A stretch of DNA of 50,874 nucleotides, taken from UBA3792 sp045114775 (lineage in GTDB: Bacteria > Bacillota > Clostridia > Christensenellales > CAG-138). Each line of letters starts with the position of its first letter. Positions within the stretch are counted from its first letter, which is position 1. The stretch covers positions 1 to 50,874 of the forward strand of contig JBGULC010000036.1 in assembly GCA_045114775.1 (NCBI GenBank), read 5' to 3'. The notes under the pieces were generated by a model. It was given only the letters and a program-made list of their open reading frames with translations. It was not told where the DNA came from and made no database searches. Of the stretch, positions 8,483-16,478 are shown piece by piece. The position numbers and the translations under genes are program-made.

Positions 8483-8524
8483 TGAAAATCCGTCAAATCC
8501 GGCGACATGCGCGGCGGATTTGAC
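8483..8524 (+). CDS. Possible Arg-rich leader peptide (13 residues) between nusG and rplK
   Basis: ATG at 8483 follows a strong GGAGGAG (8469-8475) with ideal seven-base spacing and encodes MKIRQIRRHARRI. Six of 13 residues are Arg. The reading frame lies on the P3 palindrome of the dispersed repeat. It may be a translated leader controlling rplK-rplA, or a chance frame made when the repeat entered next to an old ribosome site. Confidence 0.35.
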
Positions 8525-8628
8525 TCCTTGCAGGACCGCGTCCGAAAACACTTGTGTTTCAGGCGGAAGCTGAAAACCGGTCTGTTGAATAACAGAGCTT
8601 TTCAAAAGACTGAACGCGAAGCGTTTAC
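8487..8628 (-). repeat. Structured intergenic repeat, copy 1 (minus orientation)
   Basis: P3 hairpin arms are GTCAAATCCG (8493-8502) and CGGATTTGAC (8516-8525). Read on the minus strand the element runs: GTAAACGCTTCGC, imperfect P0 hairpin (about 8579-8611), CCGGTTTTCAGCTT, P1/P2 nested hairpins, GCAAGGAGT and P3. The same order occurs at 32356-32497. It is inserted inside the nusG-rplK ribosomal operon. Confidence 0.8.
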
Positions 8629-8654
8629 GTGGGAGGGGAGGCACCCCGCACCAC
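8629..8654 (+). promoter_or_regulatory. Putative L1-binding leader hairpin before rplK
   Basis: GTGG (8629-8632) pairs with CCAC (8651-8654), and GGGG (8635-8638) with CCCC (8644-8647); the two stems flank an asymmetric internal loop (GA opposite GCA). Ribosomal protein L1 represses its own rplK-rplA message by binding a similar two-stem/internal-loop structure in other bacteria. This assignment is by shape and position. Confidence 0.5.
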
Positions 8655-8687
8655 AACTATAAAATAAAACATATAGGAGAAACAGCA

Positions 8688-9113
8688 ATGGCAAAGAAAA
8701 TCACAGGTTATGTGAAGCTGCAGATCCCCGCCGGTAAGGCAACGCCGGCGCCGCCCGTAGGTCCCGCACTGGGCCAGCACGGCGTGAACATCATGGGCTT
8801 CTGCAAAGAGTTCAACGAGCGTACGAACAAGCAGGCTGGGTTGATCATCCCCGTCGTGATCACGGTTTACGCGGATCACAGCTTCTCGTTCATCACCAAG
8901 ACGCCTCCGGCGGCGGTCCTCATCAAAAAGGCCTGCAACCTCGAAAAGGCGTCCGGCGTTCCGAACAAGACCAAGGTCGCAAAGATCACCAAAGCACAGG
9001 TCCGCGAGATCGCGGAGCTGAAGATGCCTGACCTCAATGCGGCTTCCGTGGAAGCGGCCATGAGCATGGTCGCAGGCACCGCCCGTTCGATGGGTGTTGT
9101 CGTCGAGGACTGA
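8688..9113 (+). CDS. rplK: 50S ribosomal protein L11
   Basis: 141 residues, the standard length. The N-terminal domain has the Pro-rich 'AGKATPAPPVGPALGQHGVN', the thiostrepton-site region; the C-terminal RNA-binding domain follows. L11 forms the GTPase-associated stalk base and is needed for stringent-response sensing by RelA. TAGGAG lies nine bases before the ATG. rplA follows 13 bases later. Confidence 0.98.
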   Translation: MAKKITGYVKLQIPAGKATPAPPVGPALGQHGVNIMGFCKEFNERTNKQAGLIIPVVITVYADHSFSFITKTPPAAVLIKKACNLEKASGVPNKTKVAKITKAQVREIAELKMPDLNAASVEAAMSMVAGTARSMGVVVED

Positions 9114-9126
9114 GGAGGAACGAACG

Positions 9127-9816
9127 ATGAAGCACGGTAAGAATTATATCGAGAGCAAGAAGCTGATCGACAGCACCAAGCAGTACGATGTCCGCGAGGG
9201 CCTCGAAGCGGTGCTGAACAGCGCAAAGGCAAAGTTTGACGAAACGATCGAAGTCTCCGTCCGTCTGGGCGTCGACTCCCGTCACGCAGACCAGCAGGTC
9301 CGCGGCGCGATCGTTCTGCCGCACGGCACGGGCAAGACCGTCCGCGTCCTCGTGTTCGCAAAGGCCGACAAGGCCCGCGAAGCGCAGGAAGCCGGTGCAG
9401 ATTTCGTCGGCGACGAAGATATGGTCAAGAAGATCCAGACCGAAAACTGGTTTGGATTCGACGTCTGCGTCGCGACCCCGGATATGATGGGTATCGTCGG
9501 CCGCATCGGCCGCGTACTCGGTCCGAAGGGCTTGATGCCGAACCCGAAGAGCGGTACGGTCACCATGGACGTCACCAAGGCGGTCCACGACATCAAAGCC
9601 GGTAAGGTCGAGTATCGTGTCGACAAGACCAACATCATCCACTGCCCGATCGGCAAGAAGTCCTTCGGCGTCGACAAGCTCGAAGAGAACCTCAACACCC
9701 TGATGGATGCGATCATCAAGGCGAAGCCGGCAGCGGCGAAGGGCACCTACCTCCGCAGCGTCGTGGTTTCCTCCACGATGGGCCCGGGCGTCAAGTTCAA
9801 CGCGCTGAAGTTCTGA
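9127..9816 (+). CDS. rplA: 50S ribosomal protein L1
   Basis: 229 residues, standard length. Includes the conserved signature 'LGPKGLMPNPKSGTV'. L1 forms the mobile stalk at the tRNA exit site and is the expected translational repressor of rplK-rplA. Start at 9127 is chosen because GAGGAACG precedes it and the length fits; the frame stays open a little further upstream into rplK. An intrinsic terminator follows directly; rplJ-rplL, often next, is absent. Confidence 0.98.
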   Translation: MKHGKNYIESKKLIDSTKQYDVREGLEAVLNSAKAKFDETIEVSVRLGVDSRHADQQVRGAIVLPHGTGKTVRVLVFAKADKAREAQEAGADFVGDEDMVKKIQTENWFGFDVCVATPDMMGIVGRIGRVLGPKGLMPNPKSGTVTMDVTKAVHDIKAGKVEYRVDKTNIIHCPIGKKSFGVDKLEENLNTLMDAIIKAKPAAAKGTYLRSVVVSSTMGPGVKFNALKF

Positions 9817-9830
9817 GCGTAACCAAAGAA

Positions 9831-9857
9831 AGAGACCGAGAAATCGGTCTCTTTTTT
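9831..9857 (+). terminator. Intrinsic terminator after rplA
   Basis: AGAGACCGA-GAAA-TCGGTCTCT stem-loop (9831-9852) ending in a run of six to seven T. Confidence 0.92.
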
Positions 9858-9886
9858 GTTGCGCCGTGAGCGAGACCGTGATACGA
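9858..9886 (+). promoter_or_regulatory. Candidate promoter of the transglutaminase-like gene
   Basis: TTGCGC (9858-9863), 17-base spacer, TACGAT (9881-9886), immediately after the rplA terminator. A moderate match to the sigma-A consensus. Confidence 0.45.
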
Positions 9887-9918
9887 TAGATACAATGGAT
9901 CGGAACAGGCGGAACGGA

Positions 9919-10806
9919 ATGTCCTATATTCATCCGAAAGACAGCAGAATAGCAGCATTTATTGAGGCGAATATCCACGATACGAGCAGCGCGGAAGCGG
10001 TATCAAAGTCGCTTTTGCTGTGGTTTGATCAAAACGTCGGGTACAGCAGATTGAACGCGCCCTTCTTTCCGCTGCAAAGAAGCGATCTGGACGTATTGTC
10101 CATGCGCTGCGGTACCTGCGGCGATTATTCCAACCTCATCGTTTCGGTGCTGGTCCATCTTGGATATGAAGCGGCGTATGCGTACGTTCATAAGGATTGT
10201 TACGGCGACGAGCAGGATCACATCTGCGCCGCGGTCCGGGACGGGAAGGAATGGGCTTTGATCGATGCAACGATGCCGTACAGAAAATGGTATGGGTTTC
10301 GCTGTCCGCACCGGGAATTCGATCTGCTGTCCGTGAATGCTTTTGAAGAAAAGATGAAGCAGGAAGAAGCCAATTGGACGGATGCCGCAAAGCAATACGG
10401 GAACGATTTGTATGCGGGTTTATTGTATGCGCCCTGGATTCATGAACGGATCATCCGAGAAACCGAGACCGTCGTGGAAAGCGCTTTTTACCTGTTGGCG
10501 ACGAACGCGCAAAAGCGTTGGGCGCTGCACGTGTATCTTTTGCGCTATACCGAGGAAACCGGCTCCATCCCCGTAACGTGCATGATTGCCGGCGAAACGC
10601 GGACCTATCGCTTTTCCCGGGAGAAACCGAACACGATCTGGGACGATCGGCAATGGAGCGAAGCGTATCCGGAAGACGGAATTCCCGACGCGTTTCAGAC
10701 GGAGACACTGCGCGGATTTCAGGCTTCCATTGACGCAGATCTGCCGAAGATCACGGATATTCTGCTGTATGCAAAGCGCGCTGCCGGGTCACAGGAACCT
10801 GCATGA
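9919..10806 (+). CDS. Transglutaminase-like cysteine-protease-fold protein
   Basis: 295 residues. The central motif MRCGTCGDYSNL has the nucleophilic Cys of the transglutaminase-like superfamily; 'DHICAAV' and 'EWALIDATMP' supply the His and Asp expected for the triad. No signal peptide or membrane segment is seen, so it is likely cytoplasmic. Members hydrolyse or form amide bonds, but the substrate here is unknown. I prefer the ATG at 9919 (GGCGGAACGG upstream) over 9895, which would lie almost at the predicted transcription start. It stands alone between two promoters. Confidence 0.75.
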   Translation: MSYIHPKDSRIAAFIEANIHDTSSAEAVSKSLLLWFDQNVGYSRLNAPFFPLQRSDLDVLSMRCGTCGDYSNLIVSVLVHLGYEAAYAYVHKDCYGDEQDHICAAVRDGKEWALIDATMPYRKWYGFRCPHREFDLLSVNAFEEKMKQEEANWTDAAKQYGNDLYAGLLYAPWIHERIIRETETVVESAFYLLATNAQKRWALHVYLLRYTEETGSIPVTCMIAGETRTYRFSREKPNTIWDDRQWSEAYPEDGIPDAFQTETLRGFQASIDADLPKITDILLYAKRAAGSQEPA

Positions 10807-10821
10807 TTTCTCTTTGACGTG

Positions 10822-10851
10822 TTGCGCTGCACGGGTTCCGTATGCTATACT
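10822..10851 (+). promoter_or_regulatory. Promoter of the oligopeptidase gene
   Basis: TTGCGC (10822-10827), 18-base spacer, TATACT (10846-10851). The -35 hexamer equals that of the preceding gene's promoter. Confidence 0.55.
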
Positions 10852-10880
10852 GATATCAAAGCAAACAGGAGGGCAAATCT

Positions 10881-12557
10881 ATGTGGAAATTTTCGGAACT
10901 ACCCTATGAGCGCGTGGACGTCGACAAGTTCATCGAAAACGGGCTGAAGCTGATCGAGACGTTCGAAAACGCGCCGACCGCCGAGGCTGCGATCGAGGCG
11001 TACTACGCGATGGACGAGGCGATGCAGAAGGTCGCGACGCAGTTCACGATCGCGCACATCCGCCACGACGTCAACACCAAGGACGAATTCTACGATGCGG
11101 AGCAGACCTATTACGATCAGAATCTTTCGAAGACGATCGTGCTGAACGAGAAGCAGCTGAAGGCGATGGTGAACCACCCGTTCCGCGCGGAGCTTGAAAA
11201 AGCGCTCGGCAAGATCATCTTCACGCAGGCGGACGCGCAGATCAAGCTCGCCGACGAGCGCCTGATCCCGGGCATGACCGAGGACCAGATGCTGAGAAGC
11301 AAGTATTCAAAGATCACCGCGGGCTGCACGACCGAGTACATGGGCGAGACCTGCAACTTCTACGGGCTTCTGAAATTCATGCAGAACCCGGACCGCAAGA
11401 TCCGTGAAGGCGCGTTCCGCAAGTGGGCGGAGATGTACGCGGGGATCGCGGACGAGCTCGACGACATCTATGACAAGATGGTCAAGGTCCGCACCGATAT
11501 GGCGAAGCTGATCGGCTACGAGAACTACATCCCGTTCGCGTACCTGTCCCGCGGGCGCTACGACTACACCAAGGAGGACGTCGAACGCTTCCGCGAGGGC
11601 GTGAAACAATACGTCGTGCCCGCCGTCGCCCGCATCCACGAGCGTCAGGCAAAGCGCATCGGCGTCGAAAAGCTGCGCTACTACGACGAGTCCTTCTGCT
11701 ATCCCGAGGGCAATCCGACGCCGCACGGCACCGAGGCTGAAATGGTCAAGGCCGCGCAGGAGATGTACCGCGAGCTGAGCCCGGAGACCGGCGAGTTCTT
11801 CGACTTCATGGTCGAGCATCAGCTCTTCGACCTCACGTCCCGTCCCGGCAAGCACATGGGCGGCTACTGCACCGATCTCGCTTCGCTGAAAGCGCCGTTC
11901 ATCTTCTCGAACTTTAACGGCACCTCTGCCGACGTCGACGTGCTGACGCACGAAGCGGGCCACGCGTTCCAGGCGTATCTGGCGGCGCGCGCGATCAAGC
12001 TCTCCGAGACGTGGCAGGCGCCGATCGAGATCTGCGAGGTCCATTCCATGTCCATGGAGCATTTCACCTATCCGTGGATGGACAAGTTTTTCGGCGACGA
12101 CGCGCCGCGCTATCGCGAAGCGCACCTCTCCGCCGCGCTCGAGGTCATTCCGTATCTCACGATGGTCGACGAGTTCCAGCACCGCGTCTACGAGAAGCCC
12201 GACATGGACCGCAACGAGCGCTACGGCGTGTGGCATGAGCTGGAGCAGGTCTATCTCCCGTGGCGCGACTACGACGGAGATCCGTTCCTCGAAAAAGGCG
12301 GATTCTGGATGCAGAAGCAGCACATCTTCCTGTATCCGTTCTATTACATCGACTATGCGCTGGCGCAGATGGGCGCGTTCGACTTTTATCTCCGTATGCG
12401 CGAAAACCGCGAACAGGCGTGGAACGACTACCTTGCGCTGTGCAAGGCGGGCGGCACGGTCGGCTATTTCGATCTGCTCAGGATCGGCAACCTCCGCAAC
12501 CCCTTCGCGGAAAACACGGTGAAGGACATCGCCGAGGCGATCGAAAAGCTGCTGTAA
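10881..12557 (+). CDS. M3-family oligoendopeptidase (PepF-like)
   Basis: 558 residues, cytoplasmic zinc metallopeptidase cleaving short peptides. The zinc motif HEAGH is at about 357-361 and the third ligand Glu lies in 'EVHSMSMEHF' shortly after, both as in M3 peptidases. The N-terminal half is helical with no membrane segment. GGAGGG precedes the ATG. Together with the opp importer in the same window it would let the cell use peptides as amino-acid source. Its own promoter and terminator make it a single-gene unit. Codon use is more GC-rich than that of the genes on either side. Confidence 0.92.
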   Translation: MWKFSELPYERVDVDKFIENGLKLIETFENAPTAEAAIEAYYAMDEAMQKVATQFTIAHIRHDVNTKDEFYDAEQTYYDQNLSKTIVLNEKQLKAMVNHPFRAELEKALGKIIFTQADAQIKLADERLIPGMTEDQMLRSKYSKITAGCTTEYMGETCNFYGLLKFMQNPDRKIREGAFRKWAEMYAGIADELDDIYDKMVKVRTDMAKLIGYENYIPFAYLSRGRYDYTKEDVERFREGVKQYVVPAVARIHERQAKRIGVEKLRYYDESFCYPEGNPTPHGTEAEMVKAAQEMYRELSPETGEFFDFMVEHQLFDLTSRPGKHMGGYCTDLASLKAPFIFSNFNGTSADVDVLTHEAGHAFQAYLAARAIKLSETWQAPIEICEVHSMSMEHFTYPWMDKFFGDDAPRYREAHLSAALEVIPYLTMVDEFQHRVYEKPDMDRNERYGVWHELEQVYLPWRDYDGDPFLEKGGFWMQKQHIFLYPFYYIDYALAQMGAFDFYLRMRENREQAWNDYLALCKAGGTVGYFDLLRIGNLRNPFAENTVKDIAEAIEKLL

Positions 12558-12579
12558 GACAGATCAAAGCACATAACAA

Positions 12580-12612
12580 CACGGAGAGCATGAAGCGCTC
12601 TCCGTGTTTTTT
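12580..12612 (+). terminator. Intrinsic terminator after the oligopeptidase gene
   Basis: 10-bp stem CACGGAGAGC / GCTCTCCGTG with a seven-base loop, followed by six T. Confidence 0.93.
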
Positions 12613-12654
12613 CGTCAAATATGCGTCAAAATTGTAAAATGTCATAGGAACCTA

Positions 12655-12682
12655 TTGACATTCTGATTTATTCTTATATAAT
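12655..12682 (+). promoter_or_regulatory. Promoter of the BlaI/MecR1 operon
   Basis: TTGACA (12655-12660), 16-base spacer, TATAAT (12677-12682). Both hexamers are perfect. The -10 box lies in the centre of an operator-like dyad. Confidence 0.88.
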
Positions 12683-12712
12683 TAAGACAAGATTAATCTT
12701 ATAAACTTAAGA
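12672..12712 (+). promoter_or_regulatory. Two operator-like dyads for the BlaI-family repressor
   Basis: Two copies of TCTTA-N6-TAAGA, at 12672-12687 and 12697-12712, centres 25 bp apart, with GATTAATC between them. The first covers the -10 box and the second the transcribed leader. BlaI-type repressors bind paired short dyads over their own promoter, so these are the likely sites. Confidence 0.65.
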
Positions 12713-12730
12713 ATACCTCGAGGTAAGGAA

Positions 12731-13120
12731 ATGGACACAAGACTCAAGGACAATGAATGGATCATCCTGCATGCGGTCTGGAAGAAGAATCCGATCGATC
12801 TGAAGTCGATCATCCGGTCGGTGCAGGAGGACAACCCGGAAATCGGTTGGGATTACAAGACCTATCACAGCTTTCTGCGGATCCTTCTGGATAAGGGCTA
12901 TCTGAAAGCGGAGAAGTCGGGCAAGAACAATCTGTACAGTCCGGGGATCACGTATGAGGAAGCGATGTCGATCGAGGCGGACAGCATTGTTTCGCGCCGG
13001 AATTTCTACGGTTCCGTTTCGGGACTCATGATCAACATGGCGGAACAGGGCAAGCTGACCGATCGGGAAAAGAAGGACCTCATGGAGCTTGCCGAACGGC
13101 TTTCGCGAGGCGAAGTATGA
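12731..13120 (+). CDS. BlaI/MecI/CopY-family transcriptional repressor
   Basis: 129 residues, the usual length. N-terminal winged helix: 'NEWIILHAVWKKNPIDLKSI' and the recognition region 'WDYKTYHSFLRILLDKGYL', both typical of penicillinase-repressor proteins; the C-terminal helices would dimerise. It should repress its own operon through the dyads upstream and be inactivated by the neighbouring M56 protein. AGGTAAGG precedes the ATG, and its stop overlaps the next gene by four bases. No beta-lactamase is nearby, so the inducer may be another cell-wall or metal signal. Confidence 0.88.
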   Translation: MDTRLKDNEWIILHAVWKKNPIDLKSIIRSVQEDNPEIGWDYKTYHSFLRILLDKGYLKAEKSGKNNLYSPGITYEEAMSIEADSIVSRRNFYGSVSGLMINMAEQGKLTDREKKDLMELAERLSRGEV

Positions 13121-14082
13121 TCCTGCCGTCGGCGGTCGCGCGGACGATCGTAACGACGCTTGCGGAGATCGGCATTTATGCTGCGGTGATCTTCGCGGCG
13201 ATTCTGGCATTTCGTTTCGTATGCAAAAGCAAGATGAAACCGGCGCTTCGGTTTGGACTCTGGTTTCTGCTTTTGCTGCGGCTGACCGTTCCGTTTACCG
13301 TGAACACGGCGGTGCATTTCGTTGTACTGCCGGCGGCGGAGCCCGTTTCCGCCGCGGAAGAAACGGAACCGGCGGCAGTACCGGACCCGACCGCGTATAC
13401 AGCGGTCGCGATATCGCCGAAGCCGTCGGACACGCAGGAGATGCAGCCGGTCTCGCAGAACGAAGCGCAGCAAACGCGTCCGTCCGGAATGCGGATCACT
13501 GTTTGGCAGATCCTGTTTTCGGTCTGGATCATCGGAGCCGCTGCGCTGCTGATCCGCAGGCTTTGGAGGCAGGCGCTGCTGACGGCGCGTCTGCGTTCCG
13601 ACGCAAGAACGCCGGATGCGCAGAATATGCGGGAATTCGAAGCGCTGTGTTCGGAAATGCGCATCAAAAGGCGCGTCCGGATTCTGGCGGCGGAGGATAT
13701 TGCAAGTCCGGCGCTGACGGTGGGTTTCAGACCGACGGTTCTTCTGCCCGCGTATCTTACCGAAGCGGATCGCAGACAGGAACGCCGCTTTGCGCTGATG
13801 CATGAGCTGACGCACCTTAAACGGGGCGATCATCTCGTCTTGCTTTGGTATGAAATGCTCCAATGCGTCTGGTGGTTTCATCCGGTCATATGGCTGATGA
13901 AAAAGCCGTTTCGGACGGATATGGAAGTCGCGTGCGACGCAAAGGCGGTTCTCGGGATGGATCGGGAAGAAAAGCTGGCGTATGCCGGTTTTCTGCTGGA
14001 GCTCGGCAAGGAGCGGAGCGAAGGGACCGACGTCGCGGAGACACGAACAAACGAGAAAACGGAAGGAGACTATCGGCAATGA
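13117..14082 (+). CDS. M56-family membrane metallopeptidase (BlaR1/MecR1-like)
   Basis: 321 residues. Three hydrophobic segments (about 11-30, 44-70 and 126-146) lead to the cytoplasmic-face zinc motif HELTH (about 229-233), then a further hydrophobic stretch around 'MLQCVWWFHPVIWLM'. In BlaR1/MecR1 this domain triggers loss of the BlaI repressor. The C-terminal penicillin-binding sensor domain of BlaR1 is absent; the next gene, coupled by an ATGA overlap, may supply the outside domain instead. Overlap with the repressor gene is also ATGA. Confidence 0.88.
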   Translation: MILPSAVARTIVTTLAEIGIYAAVIFAAILAFRFVCKSKMKPALRFGLWFLLLLRLTVPFTVNTAVHFVVLPAAEPVSAAEETEPAAVPDPTAYTAVAISPKPSDTQEMQPVSQNEAQQTRPSGMRITVWQILFSVWIIGAAALLIRRLWRQALLTARLRSDARTPDAQNMREFEALCSEMRIKRRVRILAAEDIASPALTVGFRPTVLLPAYLTEADRRQERRFALMHELTHLKRGDHLVLLWYEMLQCVWWFHPVIWLMKKPFRTDMEVACDAKAVLGMDREEKLAYAGFLLELGKERSEGTDVAETRTNEKTEGDYRQ

Positions 14083-15137
14083 AGATATGGAATACGAAAA
14101 AAACGACACAGGAGCTTATCGGTCTCGGCATGGCGCTTCATGCGGATCGCGACACGATGGAAACGCGCATCCGGGGCATTTTCAGCCGGACGAAGTCGAC
14201 CCGCGGCGCCGTGATCGCAGCAGTCGCGCTGGTCGTCGTGCTGGCGTTTGCCTGCTTCACGACGGCGTGCCGCCCCATGATGGCGGAGAAAGCGGCGGCG
14301 GATGCGCTGCCCGCGCTTTCGGGTACGCAGGAAGGTTCGCTGCTGCGGTTTGACGGCTATTGCAAGGGCACGCTGGACGGGAACACGATCACCGTGAAGG
14401 ACGGAAAAGGCGTCGAGCATGTGTTCACGTGGGTGGACGAAGGCACGCGCAGATATTCCGCGCCCATTCCGGACGGAAACTATGCTTCGCCCGGAGAGGC
14501 CGCTCTGCATGCGGCGGAGGTTGCCGTAACGATCACCGGCGGCAGCATCGACGCACGCGAGATCCATACCAATATCTATAAAGACGAGGGCATGGAGCTT
14601 GTCTACTACGGGATCGGATTCGACGGAACGCCGTTTGAATCGGCACAGGGCTGTTATGGATATGCGGACGCCGCGACCGGAACGCTGCTGCTGCTGGACG
14701 TCAATCGCTGGGGACAGTACGGCGAAGAGAGCAATCAGAAGATCGCGTCCTGGGACTGGTCGGATGAGCAGTATGAAAGCGTACATACCTCCGAAAAGGC
14801 GCTTGCGACCGCGATGGCGCTGATCCGCACCTGCTTCCCGACCGGTGAGATCGTGACGACGGATCCGAATGTTTGGGACGGCGGTTCGCATACCGACGGC
14901 GAACAGATCGGTTGGGCGGGCGGCTACGAGGCCGTTGTGGACGCTTACATCCGGATGGACAAGGATCCCTGTTACTATGTGCAGGTTGCTGTACCGCTTG
15001 AGGAAGGCGCAGAACCCTTTATCAGCATGTTTGGCTGCTATCCTTTGGGCTGGAAATACTGCTGCAATCAGATCCATGATCCCGGGATCCTCCGACAAGA
15101 GCAGGAGGAGTGGGAAGCGATCCGCAACGGAACGTAG
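14079..15137 (+). CDS. Membrane-anchored protein of the BlaI/M56 operon, ends at an in-frame TAG
   Basis: 352 residues up to a TAG at 15135-15137; the same frame stays open for another 139 codons. A short cytoplasmic part is followed by a membrane segment (about 46-65, ending FTTAC, possibly a lipobox-like site) and an extracytoplasmic region with repeated patterns of beta-like segments (PepSY-like in spacing, not proven). The start at 14079 overlaps the peptidase stop (ATGA). It could be the sensor replacing the BlaR1 receptor domain. The stop may be a true end, a nonsense mutation, or an error in the assembly. Confidence 0.7.
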   Translation: MKIWNTKKTTQELIGLGMALHADRDTMETRIRGIFSRTKSTRGAVIAAVALVVVLAFACFTTACRPMMAEKAAADALPALSGTQEGSLLRFDGYCKGTLDGNTITVKDGKGVEHVFTWVDEGTRRYSAPIPDGNYASPGEAALHAAEVAVTITGGSIDAREIHTNIYKDEGMELVYYGIGFDGTPFESAQGCYGYADAATGTLLLLDVNRWGQYGEESNQKIASWDWSDEQYESVHTSEKALATAMALIRTCFPTGEIVTTDPNVWDGGSHTDGEQIGWAGGYEAVVDAYIRMDKDPCYYVQVAVPLEEGAEPFISMFGCYPLGWKYCCNQIHDPGILRQEQEEWEAIRNGT

Positions 15138-15557
15138 AACACGGACGACGGAGCGGAGAAGCCCTCTTCCGCGGCGACCGTCTCGTCGCTTGCAGAGTAT
15201 GCGGATCGGGCAGAAGCGCTTGTGGGAATAACCTTTACGGTGTCAGAAGAGGACTGGAAAAAGGGCGACAGCCCGGATGAATACCAGAAGGTCTTCCTCG
15301 TTCGGATGAACGCATATCTGGACGATGGATACGAGGACAGCGATCCGATGCTCGATCCCAAGGAGGTGGAAGCTTTGGCAGAGCGCGGAAACGTGCTGCG
15401 CTTTGAATCAAACGGTCAGTTCTCCTATGCGGTCTATCTCGGGGACGGACAGATGGTCTATGCGGACGCGGAGACCATGCAGATCTGCAAAGTGAGCGTC
15501 GCGCAATGGATGAATGAGAAAACGGATTGCACCTGCTGCATCCTGACGTGGAAATAA
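15138..15557 (+). pseudogene. In-frame continuation after the amber codon
   Basis: 139 codons in the same frame as the preceding gene, ending in TAA at 15555-15557 just before the terminator. The composition is protein-like ('SEEDWKKGDSPDEYQKVF', 'EVEALAERGNVLRF'). The only early start is a GTG at 15222 with no good ribosome site. Read together the two parts make a 491-residue protein if the TAG were read through or corrected. Confidence 0.65.
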
Positions 15558-15591
15558 AAAAACGGGCGCTTTTCCCTCTTGAGGCGTCAAC

Positions 15592-15624
15592 AACGCACCT
15601 CGTCTTGATACGAGGTGCGTTTTT
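15592..15624 (+). terminator. Intrinsic terminator of the BlaI/M56 operon
   Basis: 11-bp stem AACGCACCTCG / CGAGGTGCGTT (15592-15602, 15611-15621), followed by a T-run. Confidence 0.92.
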
Positions 15625-15700
15625 GATGAAGGAAAGGAACGCAGCAGGACGTCCGCATGAATATATCTATAATAATATACATATATCAAATATAAAATTA

Positions 15701-15729
15701 TTGACATAACCTTTGCCGCATGCTACAAT
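15701..15729 (+). promoter_or_regulatory. Promoter of the ECF S-component gene
   Basis: TTGACA (15701-15706), 17-base spacer, TACAAT (15724-15729), preceded by an AT-rich tract. The leader is only about 25 bases, so no room for an FMN or other riboswitch. Confidence 0.85.
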
Positions 15730-15758
15730 CTGCGTATCACGCAAAGGAAGGTAACGCA

Positions 15759-16412
15759 ATGAAATCACATGACACGATCCGCCGCATGGTGCAGGCGTCG
15801 CTTTTGACCGCGCTCGCGGTGATCCTCTCGATCTGGCCCAAATTCCCGCTCTTTCCGGCGGTCAGCTGGATGAAATTCGAGTTCTCCGACATTCCGGTCC
15901 TGCTCGGCGGGTTTGCGCTCGGTCCGTGGTTTGGCCTTGCGATCGCGATCCTGAAGGCGGGACTGAACGCGGTATTCACCGGCGACTGGAACTATATCGG
16001 CATCATCATGAATATCGTATCGACCGGGATCCCGACGGTCGCGGCTTCGCTGCTGTATCAGCGCAAGAAAACGCGCAAGCGCGCATACTTTTCGCTCGGT
16101 CTGTTCCTGCTTGTCCAGATCGTCGTAATGATCCCGATGAACTATTTCGTCGGCAGCCTGAACTTCATGCTGTTTTTCGGCGTGCCGACCTACGAAGCGT
16201 CCCGCGCGGCGATGGCGCCGCTCCTCGGCTGGGTCGCGCTGTTCAATCTCATCAAGGGTTCGGCGACGGTGCTCGTGACCGCATTTGTCTATAAGCCGCT
16301 TTCGCGAACGGTTCTAAGAAAGGATCTTCTGACGCCGAAGGCGCGAAAGACCGCCGAGGTCCCGGAACAAGGGGCAGATCCGGCGGAACAAGGGGCAAAT
16401 TCCGGCGAATGA
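15759..16412 (+). CDS. ECF transporter S-component, riboflavin-type (RibU-like)
   Basis: 217 residues with about six membrane segments. The signature after the first segment, 'MKFEFSDIPVLLGGFALGP', closely resembles the RibU family pattern (DxSDIPxLxGxxxxGP), so riboflavin is the likeliest vitamin; related S-components differ here. It would use a shared EcfA/A'/T module encoded elsewhere. The C-terminal 30 residues are hydrophilic with an 'EQGA' near-repeat. AAGGAAGG precedes the ATG at 15759; an earlier in-frame codon at 15720 precedes the -10 box and cannot be used. Confidence 0.8.
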   Translation: MKSHDTIRRMVQASLLTALAVILSIWPKFPLFPAVSWMKFEFSDIPVLLGGFALGPWFGLAIAILKAGLNAVFTGDWNYIGIIMNIVSTGIPTVAASLLYQRKKTRKRAYFSLGLFLLVQIVVMIPMNYFVGSLNFMLFFGVPTYEASRAAMAPLLGWVALFNLIKGSATVLVTAFVYKPLSRTVLRKDLLTPKARKTAEVPEQGADPAEQGANSGE

Positions 16413-16413
16413 C

Positions 16414-16442
16414 TTGATAATTGTATGTAAATTTGTTATACT
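16414..16442 (+). promoter_or_regulatory. Promoter of the LysR gene
   Basis: TTGATA (16414-16419), 17-base spacer, TATACT (16437-16442), starting directly after the preceding stop codon. Confidence 0.75.
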
Positions 16443-16478
16443 GATATTTACCGTGAGCAATCGGAAAAGGAAAGCGGT

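Noticed and set aside
13117..14082. Complete BlaR1 beta-lactam receptor
   Set aside because: The C-terminal penicillin-binding sensor domain with SxxK/KTG motifs is missing; only the M56 protease part is present.
15135..15137. Pyrrolysine-coding TAG
   Set aside because: No methylamine methyltransferase, corrinoid protein or pyl gene is visible; a nonsense change or assembly error is simpler.
15730..15758. FMN riboswitch before the RibU-like gene
   Set aside because: The leader between the -10 box and the ATG is about 30 bases, far too short for the RFN element.
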